Positions 38,521 to 48,000 of a stretch of DNA of 64,000 nucleotides are shown piece after piece. The notes beneath the pieces were generated by a model. That model had not been told where the DNA came from, ran no database searches, and was given only the letters and a program-made list of their open reading frames with translations. Position 1 is the first letter of the stretch, and every line of letters starts with the position of its first letter. This DNA is from JANMDN01 sp031376285 (GTDB taxonomy: Bacteria > Actinomycetota > Thermoleophilia > Miltoncostaeales > Miltoncostaeaceae), in NCBI GenBank assembly GCA_031376285.1, contig JANMDN010000068.1, positions 1-64,000 of the forward strand. The letters run 5' to 3'. The position numbers and the translations under genes are program-made.

Positions 38521-39492
38521 ATGGAACTCGATCTGATCGCGCAGATCGCCGCTCGACTGAGCGTGCGACCCGGTGTCACGGTCGGGATCGGCGATGACGC
38601 CGCGGTGCTCGACACCGACCCGCCGCTTGTCGTGAGCACCGACATGCTGGTGGAGGGACGTCATTTTCGGCGCGAATGGACCGGTGAGGTCGACCTCGGG
38701 CACAAAGCCCTCGCCGTGAACCTGTCTGATCTCGCGGCAATGGGCGCCGGGCCGCTGCTTGCGACCGTAGCGCTCGGGATACCGTCAGACGGGACGGCGT
38801 CGAGCGGCGCCGTCGAGCGCCTCTATAACGGTATGGAGGCGCTCGCGTCCGTGCAGGGCATGACGATTGGCGGCGGGGACATCACCGGCGCGCCGTGCCT
38901 GGTCATCTCGATCACGGTGATCGGTCAGATGTCTCCGGGCGAGCGTCCACTCCTTCGCTCGGGAGCCCTGCCCGGCGATGTGATCTGCGTGACGGGAGCG
39001 CTCGGGGCAGGCCGGGCCGGGCTTATGGTCCTCGAGGATCCGACGCTCATCCCTCCCGGCAAGGTGACAGACACTCTGACGCTCGCACACCGGAGGCCGA
39101 TCCCGCGAGTGTCGGCCGGCCGGGTGCTTGCTCAGCTGGGCGCGCACGCGGCCATGGATATCTCCGATGGGCTGGCCCTCGACGCGCACCGGATGGGGCG
39201 AGCAAGCGGCGCGCGGATCGTGATCGACCTCGACCGTGTGCCGGTCGCCCCCGGGGTTGGGGCCGTGGCGAAGGCCGCCGCGCTCGACGCGAAGCTTCTC
39301 GCCGCCACGGGGGGAGACGACTACGAGCTGGTATTCGCGCTCCCTGAGAGCATGCTCACGGCGCTCAACGCCCTCATCGACACTGCGGTCAGCGTCGTCG
39401 GCTGGGTGGAGGACGGCGAACCGGGCGTTGAACTTCGCCGCCGCGGTGAGGTGGTCGTGCCACCCTCACTCGGTTGGCAGCACCCGCTCTAA
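38521..39492 (+). CDS. thiL: thiamine-monophosphate kinase
   Basis: 323-aa ATP-dependent kinase converting thiamine monophosphate to the cofactor TPP. Motifs: VTVGIGDDAAVLDTDPPLVVSTDMLVEGRHF, LGHKALAVNLSDLAAMGAGP, MTIGGGDITG, the AMDISDGLALDAHRM loop, and ATGGDDYELVFALP. The final step of thiamine activation; the riboswitch-controlled transporter at 29.6-32.3 kb supplies the same pathway. No riboswitch is seen here. The 3' end overlaps the transglycosylase gene tail to tail by 4 nt. Confidence 0.96.
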   Translation: MELDLIAQIAARLSVRPGVTVGIGDDAAVLDTDPPLVVSTDMLVEGRHFRREWTGEVDLGHKALAVNLSDLAAMGAGPLLATVALGIPSDGTASSGAVERLYNGMEALASVQGMTIGGGDITGAPCLVISITVIGQMSPGERPLLRSGALPGDVICVTGALGAGRAGLMVLEDPTLIPPGKVTDTLTLAHRRPIPRVSAGRVLAQLGAHAAMDISDGLALDAHRMGRASGARIVIDLDRVPVAPGVGAVAKAAALDAKLLAATGGDDYELVFALPESMLTALNALIDTAVSVVGWVEDGEPGVELRRRGEVVVPPSLGWQHPL

Positions 39493-40082
39493 CGCAGCTC
39501 GACGGCGTAGGCGCGACGGTAGACGCCGATGTCGTGTTCGACGTCGGTCACGAACGCCCGGGTCTCGGGAAACGGGACGTCAGCCGGGAATGCGAACGTG
39601 CGACCGGCCGTCCGCGCCTTGGCGACCCACTCCGCAAGGTTCGTCTCACCGGCGTTGTAGGCGACGAGCGCCGAACGCGTGCTCCCGTAGCGGTCAATGA
39701 GATACCGCAGATACCACGAGCCGTACGCGATGTTCACCGCCGGGTCCACGAGCTGATCGGGAGGAGGGCTCGGGCGCTCCTTCTGGTCGGCGATGAACCT
39801 GGCCGTGCTCGGTAGCACCTGCATCAGGCCCACAGCACCGGGCGCCGAGCGCGAGTCGGGCACCCAGCCGCTCTCCTGGCGGATCACCGCCGCGATCAGC
39901 GCCGGTTCGAGGTCGTAGCGCGCTGCCTCACTCCGAATCGTCTCGACGTGCTCAAGCGGATAGAAGATCCTCGCGTACCAATCGGGCTGGGCCCGGTGAA
40001 CCGCGAGCCAGGTGAGGCCGCAGACCGCGACAAAGAGCGCGAGGGCAAGCGCCCTACGGCGGCGGTGTCGCGCGTGGCTCAT
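39489..40082 (-). CDS. lytic transglycosylase (SLT domain)
   Basis: 197-aa peptidoglycan lytic transglycosylase, signal-anchored (RRRRALALALFVAVCGLTWLAV, residues 7-28). The goose-lysozyme-like SLT fold shows the catalytic Glu in LIAAVIRQESGWVPDSRSAPGAVGLMQVLPSTA, then NIAYGSWYLRYLIDRYG and ALVAYNAGE. ATG 40082 overlaps the coaE stop by 4 nt, so the two are translationally coupled. It probably remodels cell-wall glycan. Confidence 0.92.
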   Translation of the reverse strand: MSHARHRRRRALALALFVAVCGLTWLAVHRAQPDWYARIFYPLEHVETIRSEAARYDLEPALIAAVIRQESGWVPDSRSAPGAVGLMQVLPSTARFIADQKERPSPPPDQLVDPAVNIAYGSWYLRYLIDRYGSTRSALVAYNAGETNLAEWVAKARTAGRTFAFPADVPFPETRAFVTDVEHDIGVYRRAYAVELR

Positions 40083-40645
40083 CTCCGATACTCGGCGAAC
40101 CGGTCCGCCACCCACGCCGCGAGCTCCTCCACGGACCCGTCGTTTGTGAATGCGGAGGATGCCATTCGGACCTTGTCGGCCTCGGGAATCTGCCGATCGC
40201 GGCGCTCGTTGAACGACTGACCGCGTCCCTCGACCCGCAAACGACGCACGGCCTCGGAGGCCGTCACGACGAGCGCCGCGTCGAAATGGTTTTGGAGGCC
40301 GACCTCGAAGAGCAGCGGAACCTCGCAGACGAGCAGGGGCGGAGGTGGGTCTCGGCGAAGCACCTCCCTCGCCCACTCCTGTCGGGCCCGTTCGACACGT
40401 GGATGCAGGAGCGCTTCGAGCGCGCGGAGACCGTCCGCATCGGCGAACGCGGCGGGCCCGAGGCGGCCGCGGTCAACGACGCCCCCCGGTGCGACCTCCG
40501 CGCCAAACCGCTCGACGACCGCCGCAACGACGTCGGGATCGAGGTAGAGACGGTGCACGACCTCGTCAGCGGAGAGGACGGCCGCTCCGAGCGCCTCAAA
40601 CGCCCGGAGCGCCTCCGACTTGCCCGACCCGATGCCGCCCGTCAC
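40079..40645 (-). CDS. coaE: dephospho-CoA kinase
   Basis: Final enzyme of CoA synthesis, phosphorylating the 3'-OH of dephospho-CoA. Walker A TGGIGSGKSEALRAFE, the LID/CoA-domain pieces ALGAAVLSADEVVHRLY, LLVCEVPLLFEVGLQNHFD, VEGRGQSFNERRDRQI, and a normal C-terminus. The start is uncertain: GTG 40645 is the nearest canonical codon but removes the first strand (CIAV before TGGIGSGK). ATC at 40649-40651 would restore it, and there is no good SD for either. The frame also stays open back into rpsA. It sits directly after rpsA and overlaps the transglycosylase gene. Confidence 0.88.
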   Translation of the reverse strand: MTGGIGSGKSEALRAFEALGAAVLSADEVVHRLYLDPDVVAAVVERFGAEVAPGGVVDRGRLGPAAFADADGLRALEALLHPRVERARQEWAREVLRRDPPPPLLVCEVPLLFEVGLQNHFDAALVVTASEAVRRLRVEGRGQSFNERRDRQIPEADKVRMASSAFTNDGSVEELAAWVADRFAEYRR

Positions 40646-40697
40646 CGCGATACAACGCGGCGAGTCGTCTGGAGACCGAGGACCTCCCGACGTCGCG

Positions 40698-42128
40698 CTA
40701 CGGACCGTCTGTCGCCTCGGCGTCCTCGGCCGGGGCGGCGTCCTCGACCGGGGCGGCGTCCTCAACCGGGGCGACGTCCTCAACCGGGGCGACGTCCACA
40801 ACCGGGGCGACGTCCACAACCGGGGCGACATCCTCAACAGGGTCCGCGTCCTGCACCGGGGCGACGTCCAGAGCCTCGACGGCCTCGGGGGCCTCCGCGA
40901 CGGGAGCTTCCCCGGTCTCGGCGGCATGCGCTTCGATGTCCTCGATCGACTCGTGCGCGGAACTGTCGTACTCGTGGTCCTCGTAGGTCCCACCCTCGAA
41001 GCCCTCGGGGAACCGCATCCCACCGTCAACCCGCTTCAGGCTGAGCGACAGGCGGCGGCGCTCGCCGTCGATCTCGATAATCCGGACCATGACGTCGTCG
41101 CCTTGGTTGACAACCTCGCGGGGGTTCTCGACGTGGAACTCGGCCAGCTCGGAGATGTGGACGAGCCCCTCGACACCTGGGTGGATCTCGACGAAGGCGC
41201 CGAAGGTGACGACCTTGGTGACCTTCCCGTCCACGACGTCCCCAACGGTGTGGGCGTCGATGACGCTCTGCCACGGGTCGGACTGCGTCTGCTTGAGGCC
41301 GAGCGAGATGCGCTGACGGTCGCGGTCGATGTCGAGCACCTTGACCGTGACCTTGTCCCCGATGGCGAGAATCTCGGAGGGGTGGTTGACGTGGCTCCAC
41401 GAAAGTTCAGAGATGTGGATGAGGCCGTCGATCCCCTCGAGGTCGACGAACGCGCCGAAGTCGACGATGTTCGAGATGACACCCTCGACGACCTTGCCGG
41501 GCTCGAGGAGGTCCAGTATCCGCTGGCGAACTTCCTTGCGCTCGTCCTCGAGGACGGCGCGCCGTGACAGCACGACGTTGTTGCGCTGACGGTTCAGCTC
41601 GATCACGCGGCATTCGATCTCGCGGCCCATGAACTCGTCGAGGTCCTGGACGCGCCGGATGTCGACGAGCGACGCGGGAAGGAACCCGCGCACACCCAGG
41701 TCGAGAATCAGGCCACCCTTGACGACCTCGATGACCATGCCGGTGACGGTCTCGTTCGCGACCGATGCCGCCTCGATCCGCTTCCACGCCTTCTCGAAGC
41801 GGGCTCGCTTCTTCGAGAGGATCAAGCGGCCGTCCTGGTCTTCCTTCGTGAGGACCAAGGCGTCGACCATCTCGCCCAGCTCGACCTCTTCGTGGACGTT
41901 CACCGACTTGCGGATCGAGAGCTCGTTCGAAGGGATGACCCCTTCGCTCTTATACCCAATGTCGACCAGAACCTCGTCCTTGTCGATCCGCACCACCCGG
42001 CCCGAGACGACATCTCCCTCAGCAAAGATCGGGATCGTCATGTCGTAGTTCGGAATCATCTGCCCGTCGACCTCGATGTATTCAGGGCCATCGAGGGTGC
42101 GCACGGGAGAGTCGAGGTCGGCGGTCAT
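40698..42128 (-). CDS. rpsA: 30S ribosomal protein S1
   Basis: 476-aa mRNA-binding ribosomal protein with four S1 (OB-fold) motifs: GDVVSGRVVRIDKDEVLVDIGYKSEG; ETVTGMVIEVVKGGLILDLG; GKVVEGVISNIVDFGAFVDLEGIDGLIHISELSW; and GDVVDGKVTKVVTFGAFVEIHPGVEGLVHISELAE. The length matches the actinobacterial form. The C-terminal 60 residues are an acidic, Ala/Pro/Val-rich run of near-repeats (VAPVVD, VAPVED, AAPVED). Followed within 60 nt by coaE. Divergent from the Cys-repeat gene at 42341. Confidence 0.96.
   Translation of the reverse strand: MTADLDSPVRTLDGPEYIEVDGQMIPNYDMTIPIFAEGDVVSGRVVRIDKDEVLVDIGYKSEGVIPSNELSIRKSVNVHEEVELGEMVDALVLTKEDQDGRLILSKKRARFEKAWKRIEAASVANETVTGMVIEVVKGGLILDLGVRGFLPASLVDIRRVQDLDEFMGREIECRVIELNRQRNNVVLSRRAVLEDERKEVRQRILDLLEPGKVVEGVISNIVDFGAFVDLEGIDGLIHISELSWSHVNHPSEILAIGDKVTVKVLDIDRDRQRISLGLKQTQSDPWQSVIDAHTVGDVVDGKVTKVVTFGAFVEIHPGVEGLVHISELAEFHVENPREVVNQGDDVMVRIIEIDGERRRLSLSLKRVDGGMRFPEGFEGGTYEDHEYDSSAHESIEDIEAHAAETGEAPVAEAPEAVEALDVAPVQDADPVEDVAPVVDVAPVVDVAPVEDVAPVEDAAPVEDAAPAEDAEATDGP
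40735..40870 (-). repeat. GTCGCCCCGGTT-type repeats in the rpsA 3' end
   Basis: Roughly eight degenerate 18-bp units encode the [VA]APV[VE]D[VA] repeats of the S1 C-terminal tail. The unit count probably varies between strains. Confidence 0.7.
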
Positions 42129-42340
42129 GGGGTCCTTGAGGGTGGGTGAGAAGGTCGAGGGACGTTCGGGCCTGCGAGAAAAGAACCAGCAGTATAGCCC
42201 GATCCGGCTCGCAGCCGGGGCGTCGATACCGAACTCCCCGTCGGGGTCGCCCAGACCGCGGCGTAACGCTCGCGCCCCCGCCGGGACGGAACGGTCACAT
42301 GCAACGAACCGCCGGTCACAATCGGCAAGGAGACGTCACG
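42129..42340. other. divergent region rpsA / Cys-repeat gene
   Basis: 212 bp expected to hold both promoters. A TATAGC-like -10 is present near 42195, and AAGGAG (42327-42332) precedes the ATG at 42341. Nothing else was recognised. Confidence 0.35.
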
Positions 42341-42767
42341 ATGCCAAGCATCAGCGAAACCCTCGGTATGGACCTTCCCCTCACCCCCGAGCTTGCAGCA
42401 GCGCTCGCGGCCGCAAGGATGCGGGAGGCCGCCTCCCAGATGCTCATCTACCACTGCGCGTCATGCACAGGATCCCTTTGACGAGGCCACGATCGAGGGT
42501 GTGCTCAAGCGCGCCGCCGCAAACGCGCACGGCGGGGCGATCACCCCAGAGCTTGAACGCGTCGCGGGCATGGACAGTCCGCAGCGCGACATCGCACTTC
42601 GCCTTGCGCGGATCCGCGACGACTCGGACGCTGTCCTGAAGTACCAGTGTGCGAGCTGCAACGGCACGTCCGACGAGGCGACCGTCGAGGGTGTGCTCAA
42701 GTGCGCCGCGGCAAACGCACACGGCAGCGCCATCACGCCTGAACTCGAGCTCCTCGCCGCGTCATAG
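42341..42767 (+). CDS. Cys-repeat protein with an RF2-like +1 frameshift site
   Basis: ATG 42341 with AAGGAG upstream encodes 46 aa ending at CTT TGA (42476-42481). Reading +1 at that point (CTT T GAC) continues for 95 codons to TAG 42767, giving a 141-aa protein. It has two repeats of Y.CASC.G..DEAT.EGVLK.AAANAHG.[AI]ITPELE (CxxC at residues 39/42 and 103/106). The second repeat aligns codon for codon with the first only if one T is skipped. The site CTTTGAC is the same as the prfB (RF2) programmed +1 site, and an AGGA sequence sits exactly three nt upstream of CTT, as in prfB. I do not recognise the family; paired CxxC suggests metal or redox function. Confidence 0.75.
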
Positions 42768-42793
42768 TCCGAACCCACCTCGGTGCTCGGACA

Positions 42794-43996
42794 TCACCCT
42801 CCCGGCACCGAGTTCAAGGGGCGCTCAGCCCTTCCGGTATTCACGTGATCACCGGTGGCGCCGAGCGCCCGTGCGATGACCATCTTTTGGACCTCGTTCG
42901 TTCCCTCACCGATCTCGAGCACCTTGGCATCGCGGTAGAGACGGGCGATCGGGCTCTCCTCCATCCAGCCGTAGCCGCCGTGCAGGTGCAGGGAGCGCTC
43001 GGCGACGGTTTGAGCGAGCCGTCCCGCGACGAGCTTCGACATCGCGGCTTCGGTGGCGAAGGGCTCGCCGGCGTCCCTCAGGCGAGCGGTGTGGTGCAGA
43101 AGACATCGCGCAGCCGTGACCTCGGTCGCCATCTCCGCGAGCTGGAACTGGACGGCCTGGTGCCCGTTTAGCGGGCGGCCGAACGCCCGACGCTGGCCCG
43201 TATAGGCGAGTGCGAGATCGAGCGCCCCTTGCGCGAGGCCGACACCCATCGCCGCGAGCCCGACCCGCCCGACCGCGAGTGCGGAAAGCGTTTGTCGTAG
43301 ACCCTCGCCCCGCTCGCTGAGTCGCAGCTCGTCGCCAATGACGACCTGGTCGAGCATCAGTGGCCGAGTATCGCTCGCCCTCCATCCGACCTTGCGAAGG
43401 GGAGCCCCAGGGAGATACCCCGTCGAGCCGGCGGGAACGATGAACGTCGTGATCTCGCCCTTGCCGGATCGGGCGACCGTGATGGCACTCCCCGTGATCT
43501 TGGTTCCGGCGCTTGTGATGAACATCTTTTGACCCGAGAGGGTCCAGTTCGTCCCGTCCCAGCTGGCGGAGGTCTCCACCGCCCCGGCGTCGGATCCACA
43601 CCCCGGCTCGGTCAGCGCAAACGCGCCGAGGCGCCGACCTGCGGCCAGGTCTGGCAGGAAGCGGGCCTTCTGGTAGTCAGTTCCGAACCAAGCGATCGGC
43701 ATGGTGCCAAGCGTCGTATGGGCGCTCACCGTAACCGCCACGCTCGAATCAACGCGGGCGAGTTCCTCCAGGATCACCGCGAGCGCCAGCGCGCCAAGCC
43801 CGCCGCCGCCGTACTCCTCGGGAACGGTGATCCCCATGAACCCAAGCTCACCCAGCTCGGCGATGATCTCGTAGGGGAAGCGGGCCTCGGCATCGAGCGC
43901 CTCGGCGTGTGGAGCGATGCGCTCGTTCGCAAACGCGCGGGCCGTTGACTGAAGATCGGCGAGCTCGTGATCCCGAGGGAGGGTGTCGTTGGTCAC
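42794..43996 (-). CDS. acyl-CoA dehydrogenase
   Basis: 400-aa FAD-dependent acyl-CoA dehydrogenase. Motifs: FPYEIIAELGELGFMGITVPEEYGG, GAFALTEPGCGSDAGAVETSA (FAD/substrate loop), QKMFITSAGTKI, RRAFGRPLNGHQAVQFQLAEMA, and LHLHGGYGWMEESPIARLYRDAKVLEIGEGTNEVQK with the Glu of the EGT element. The context (Leu/Val/Phe dehydrogenase and 2-oxoacid oxidoreductase overlapping by 4 nt each) argues for a branched or aryl acyl-CoA such as isovaleryl- or isobutyryl-CoA. It is the last gene of the three-gene operon. Confidence 0.92.
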   Translation of the reverse strand: MTNDTLPRDHELADLQSTARAFANERIAPHAEALDAEARFPYEIIAELGELGFMGITVPEEYGGGGLGALALAVILEELARVDSSVAVTVSAHTTLGTMPIAWFGTDYQKARFLPDLAAGRRLGAFALTEPGCGSDAGAVETSASWDGTNWTLSGQKMFITSAGTKITGSAITVARSGKGEITTFIVPAGSTGYLPGAPLRKVGWRASDTRPLMLDQVVIGDELRLSERGEGLRQTLSALAVGRVGLAAMGVGLAQGALDLALAYTGQRRAFGRPLNGHQAVQFQLAEMATEVTAARCLLHHTARLRDAGEPFATEAAMSKLVAGRLAQTVAERSLHLHGGYGWMEESPIARLYRDAKVLEIGEGTNEVQKMVIARALGATGDHVNTGRAERPLNSVPGG

Positions 43997-45048
43997 GCGA
44001 CCACCTCCCGCTCAAGGCGCCGCCGCGCCATGGCCAGCGCGTGACGAAGGGGTGTCGCACCATCGCCGTCGCTCGCGCCAAGGATCTCGCGGACGCGGTC
44101 GCCGATCTGATCAACAGCGGCCAGGACCCGCTCCAGGTCCCAAGCATTTCGGGCTTCGGCGGCCGAGATCAGCCCACCGACGTTTGCGACGAAGTCGGGC
44201 ACGTAGAGAACGCCGGCGGCGGCGAGACGCTCGGCGACCGCACCGTCGGCGAGCTGGTTGTTCGCGGAGCCCACGACGAAGCGGCAACGTAGCTTCGTCG
44301 CCATCTCACTCGTCAGCACCCCTCCGAGCGCGCAGGGCGCAAGGATGTCGCAGCGGGTTTGGAGCAGATCCTCAGGCGGAGCGGCCCGGCCTCCGACCAT
44401 TTCGGCGACGAGCTGGGCCCGTCCCGGGTCGATGTCAGCGACGATCACCTCAGCACCGACGCCCGCAGCCGCGTGTGCCAGCGCCGCGCCGACCTTGCCG
44501 ACGCCCTGGATCGCCACCCTGGCACCCGAAAGCCCCGGGCCCGGCTCCCCGGCGAAGTCCCAGACCGCGCGCATGGCCGCCAGCACGCCCCGAGCGGTGA
44601 ACGGCGACGGATCGCCGTCGAAACCGTCAGCCGTCGAGGACCGGCCGATCACGTACGGCGTCACACGGCCAATGACATCGAGATCCGCGGGTGTCGTACC
44701 GACGTCCTCCGCCGCCCAGTACGTCCCCCCGAGGCGGTCAACGACCCGCCCGAACGCTCGCAGGAGCGCCGTCGTACGAATCTCTCGTGGATTGCCGAGG
44801 ATGACGGACTTCCCTCCGCCGAGGTCGAGGCCCGCGCAGGCGGCCTTAATGGTCATCCCCTCGGCAAGGCGCAGGGCGTCAACCATGGCGCTCGCGTCAT
44901 CGGGATAGGACGTGAAGCGCACGCCGCCGATCGCGGGGCCAAGCTCAGTCGAGTGGACGGCGACGATCGCCCGAAGCCCGCAGGCCGGGTCGCTCGCCCA
45001 GACGACGCGCTCGTACGGACCAACCGCTCCGTCGAAGACAATGTTCAC
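43993..45048 (-). CDS. Leu/Val/Phe dehydrogenase
   Basis: 351-aa NAD-dependent amino-acid dehydrogenase of the Glu/Leu/Phe/Val family. The N-terminal part has ELGPAIGGVRFTSYP, MTIKAACAGLDLGGGKSVILG with the catalytic Lys pair, and the NAD fold has VAIQGVGKVGAALAHAAAG, EVIVADIDPGR and SANNQLADGAVAERLAAAGVLYVPDFVANVGGLI. It deaminates branched-chain or aromatic amino acids to 2-oxoacids, which the downstream-in-pathway oxidoreductase (45045) would convert to acyl-CoA. It overlaps both neighbours by 4 nt (ATGA). Confidence 0.93.
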   Translation of the reverse strand: MNIVFDGAVGPYERVVWASDPACGLRAIVAVHSTELGPAIGGVRFTSYPDDASAMVDALRLAEGMTIKAACAGLDLGGGKSVILGNPREIRTTALLRAFGRVVDRLGGTYWAAEDVGTTPADLDVIGRVTPYVIGRSSTADGFDGDPSPFTARGVLAAMRAVWDFAGEPGPGLSGARVAIQGVGKVGAALAHAAAGVGAEVIVADIDPGRAQLVAEMVGGRAAPPEDLLQTRCDILAPCALGGVLTSEMATKLRCRFVVGSANNQLADGAVAERLAAAGVLYVPDFVANVGGLISAAEARNAWDLERVLAAVDQIGDRVREILGASDGDGATPLRHALAMARRRLEREVVA

Positions 45049-48000
45049 TTGACACCTCCCTGGATGTTCGGCGCGCGACGAATCTCCGCAAGCCGTTCGA
45101 CGGCCCGATCCTCCTTCGGGTACCGGATCTCCCTGAACCCGGTAACGGTCTCCGGGAGGCGGACGGCCTCGAGCGCCCCATCCCCAGAAAGCGACCCGCC
45201 GGTGACAAGCGGGAGGACGGTCTCGGCGTACCAGTCACGGAACGCGCGCTCTCGTCGATGCCAGCCCGGAACGAGTCGCCGTAGCGGGCGCCCCATTCGA
45301 ATGATGCGAAGCATCCAGTCCCGTGTTTTCAGGTCGAACTCGACCTGCCGGCCGAAGAGGCCAAACGAGGCCCGATTAAAATGGACGTAGGCGAGACGGT
45401 CGCCGGCCGACTCGTCGATATCGAATCGCTCGCGGTCACGCGCGTACTTCTTCGGGCTCGTCAGGAGATGGGCGACGAACACCTCGTCCTTGATCGCCAT
45501 GACGCGGTGCAGATTGTGTGCAATAGGAACGGCGAGATTTGGCGTGTGCTCGACGACCGTGGCGACGGCGTCGATGTAGCGTCGCCCGTAGTCTTCGCCG
45601 CCCCAAGCCAGTAGGTCAGCGAGGCGGACGGCAACCGCGCGGCCGACATCCTCGGGAATGCCATCCATCGCACCCATCAGCGACTGGAACGCGCGGCGCT
45701 CCTGACGCGAGCGGATCAGCTTGGCTTCGTCGTCGATGACCTCGGCGAGGCTTCGCGCCTGGGGCTCACGTTGCTCTCGATCCGCGAGCCCCCGTCCGAG
45801 TTCGAACGCCGCGAGGTTCGTGGCGGCGTGCCGCCGGCCGGACACGTTCTCGATGGCCCTCCTCAAGCCCTCGCCAGAGAGGGGGAGGTAGCCACATTGG
45901 TAGGCGACACCGATTGCGGCGACATTTGCGGCAACCCGGCGACCGAACGCTTGCTCGCAGACATCGCCGATCTTGAGCACCGCGGCGCCCCCAGCGCGGG
46001 TGCGCTCCCGAACTTTCTCGTCAAATCCCGTGATTCGATCTTGCGCGCCGGTGAGGATCGTCGTCGTGGGACGAGGTGACGCGTCGACAACCGCCGCCAC
46101 CCGGTGGGGATCACTGCCACCGAGCGACCGCAGCGCCTCAAGTGGCTCCAGCCCGATGACGAGGTCAAGCTCGCCGTGGGCGATCGCGGCGGGGCGAGGT
46201 CGGGTGCCGTCATGCATCACGATCTGGGCGAAGACACTTCCGCCGCGCTGCGCAAGACCCTTCTTCTGGTACGCCTCGACGGCGGGCCACTCGGCGAAGG
46301 CGGCTTCGATCAAGATGCGTGCCGCGACACCGGTTCCCATTCCGCCGACGCCGGGCACCTCCACCGCAAACGACGGCCCAATCTCCGGCAGGGTCGGCTC
46401 GGAGGGGACAACGGCGTCTGGCGCCGCGACCCGTGCGGGCGCCCGAGTTCGGCGTACCGTGACCTGCTCGAAGCTCGGGCAGGCCTTCACCTTCGTGCAG
46501 TAGGCATCGTCGACGCAGACCTCGCGGTCGATCGCGACCTTCTCGCCGAGCGGCGTGTCGACGATGGTGAGCCCCGGGCACGCGGTGGCCCGTGTGCACT
46601 CCCGGCAGTTCTCGCAGACGTCCTCGGCGATGTTGATGTGGGCCCGGACCGGCTCGAAGCCGACCCGAGCGACCTCCTGTGCACGGTCGGCCTTGTCCCG
46701 ACGTCCCTTGGTGATCGCACACTCTTTGTCGGCGATGATCACGCGCGTGCCCTCCATGAGCATCACGCGCTCGAGGAGATCGGTGTAGTCGTCGCGCTCG
46801 TCGGGGTTGACGCGCTCGACAAAGCCTGGGCCCATCGCCCTGACGATGCGCTCGATATCGACCGGCTGCTGGGGTCGACCCATTAGGTCGCGGGCGCTCC
46901 CGGGGGTTCCCTGGTGGCCGGTCATCGCCGTGGTCTTGTTGTCGAGAACGATGTAGAGGATGTCTTGTCGCGCTTTAACGGAGTTGGCCATCGTCGCCAT
47001 CTCACCGTGGAAGAAGGTTCCATCGCCGACGAGGACGTAGTGCCGGTTGTCGGTGAGTGGCGCGTATCCCGCCCCCGTCGCCCCGCCGAGGCCCATTGCC
47101 GAAAGGTTGTGCATTTCCTTCCACGGGGGGAGGAAGGCCATCGAGTAGCAGCCGATTCCACCGTGCGCGATCACGTCGACCGGGTCACGCCCGTGTACCC
47201 GGCGCATGTGGTCGGGATCGGAGAGGCGCCGCCGAACCTCGATGAGCGGCGAACTCGTCCCGCGATGAGGACAGCCAGCGCAGTAGGTCGGCGTCCGCGC
47301 GAGCACGGGGTCTGGCTCGGCAACTGGCGCCGTGGCCCCCTGGAGCGCGTTCGCGCGATCAAGCGACGCAGCTGGAAAGGCCGACGGGCGCAGCCCGACA
47401 AGTGCTGCGAAACGCTCCCGCACCGCGTCCGGCGTGAGACCCCCGGCCTCCGGGAAGCCAGCCGCCCCCCCGGGGAGCTGCTTCCCGAAGACCGGCACGC
47501 CCGCGTTGGCGAGGGCCCGGCGAACCTGGTCCTCCAAGTGCGGGGCGCGCTCCTCGACGACGACGATCTCGTCGACGTGGCGGGCGAAGTCCGCGATCGC
47601 CTCCTCATCAGCGGGCCACGTGAGTGTGAGGCGCAGCAGTGGCAGGGCGCCGTCGGCCCCGAGGGTGGCAAGGGCGTCGCGGACGAGGACGTAGCTCGCG
47701 CCCCCTGTGATCACGCCCAGACGCCCACCGGTCGGCCCCTCGGTCTGATCCAAGCGGCGTCGACGGACCGCGTCTTTGAGGAGAGGAACGCGACGACCCA
47801 GCAAGTCCCCTTCGAGAATGGCGGCCTGCGGGGGAAGCGAAACCGCGCCGTCCGCGTCGATGGCGGATGTGTCGATCCTGACGCGCCGACGCGGGCCGAC
47901 GCAGGGCGCCAGGTTCGGCGCGAGGTCGGCAACCGCGAGGCCGTCCGCCTGTGAGGTGGTGACGACCACCGCGACGATAAGGCCGCTCTCCTGCGAGAGA

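Noticed and set aside
45069..45614. Plus-strand frames opposite the oxidoreductase C-terminus
   Set aside because: They disappear when the DUF6537-like region of the minus-strand gene is read; no start or ribosome site.
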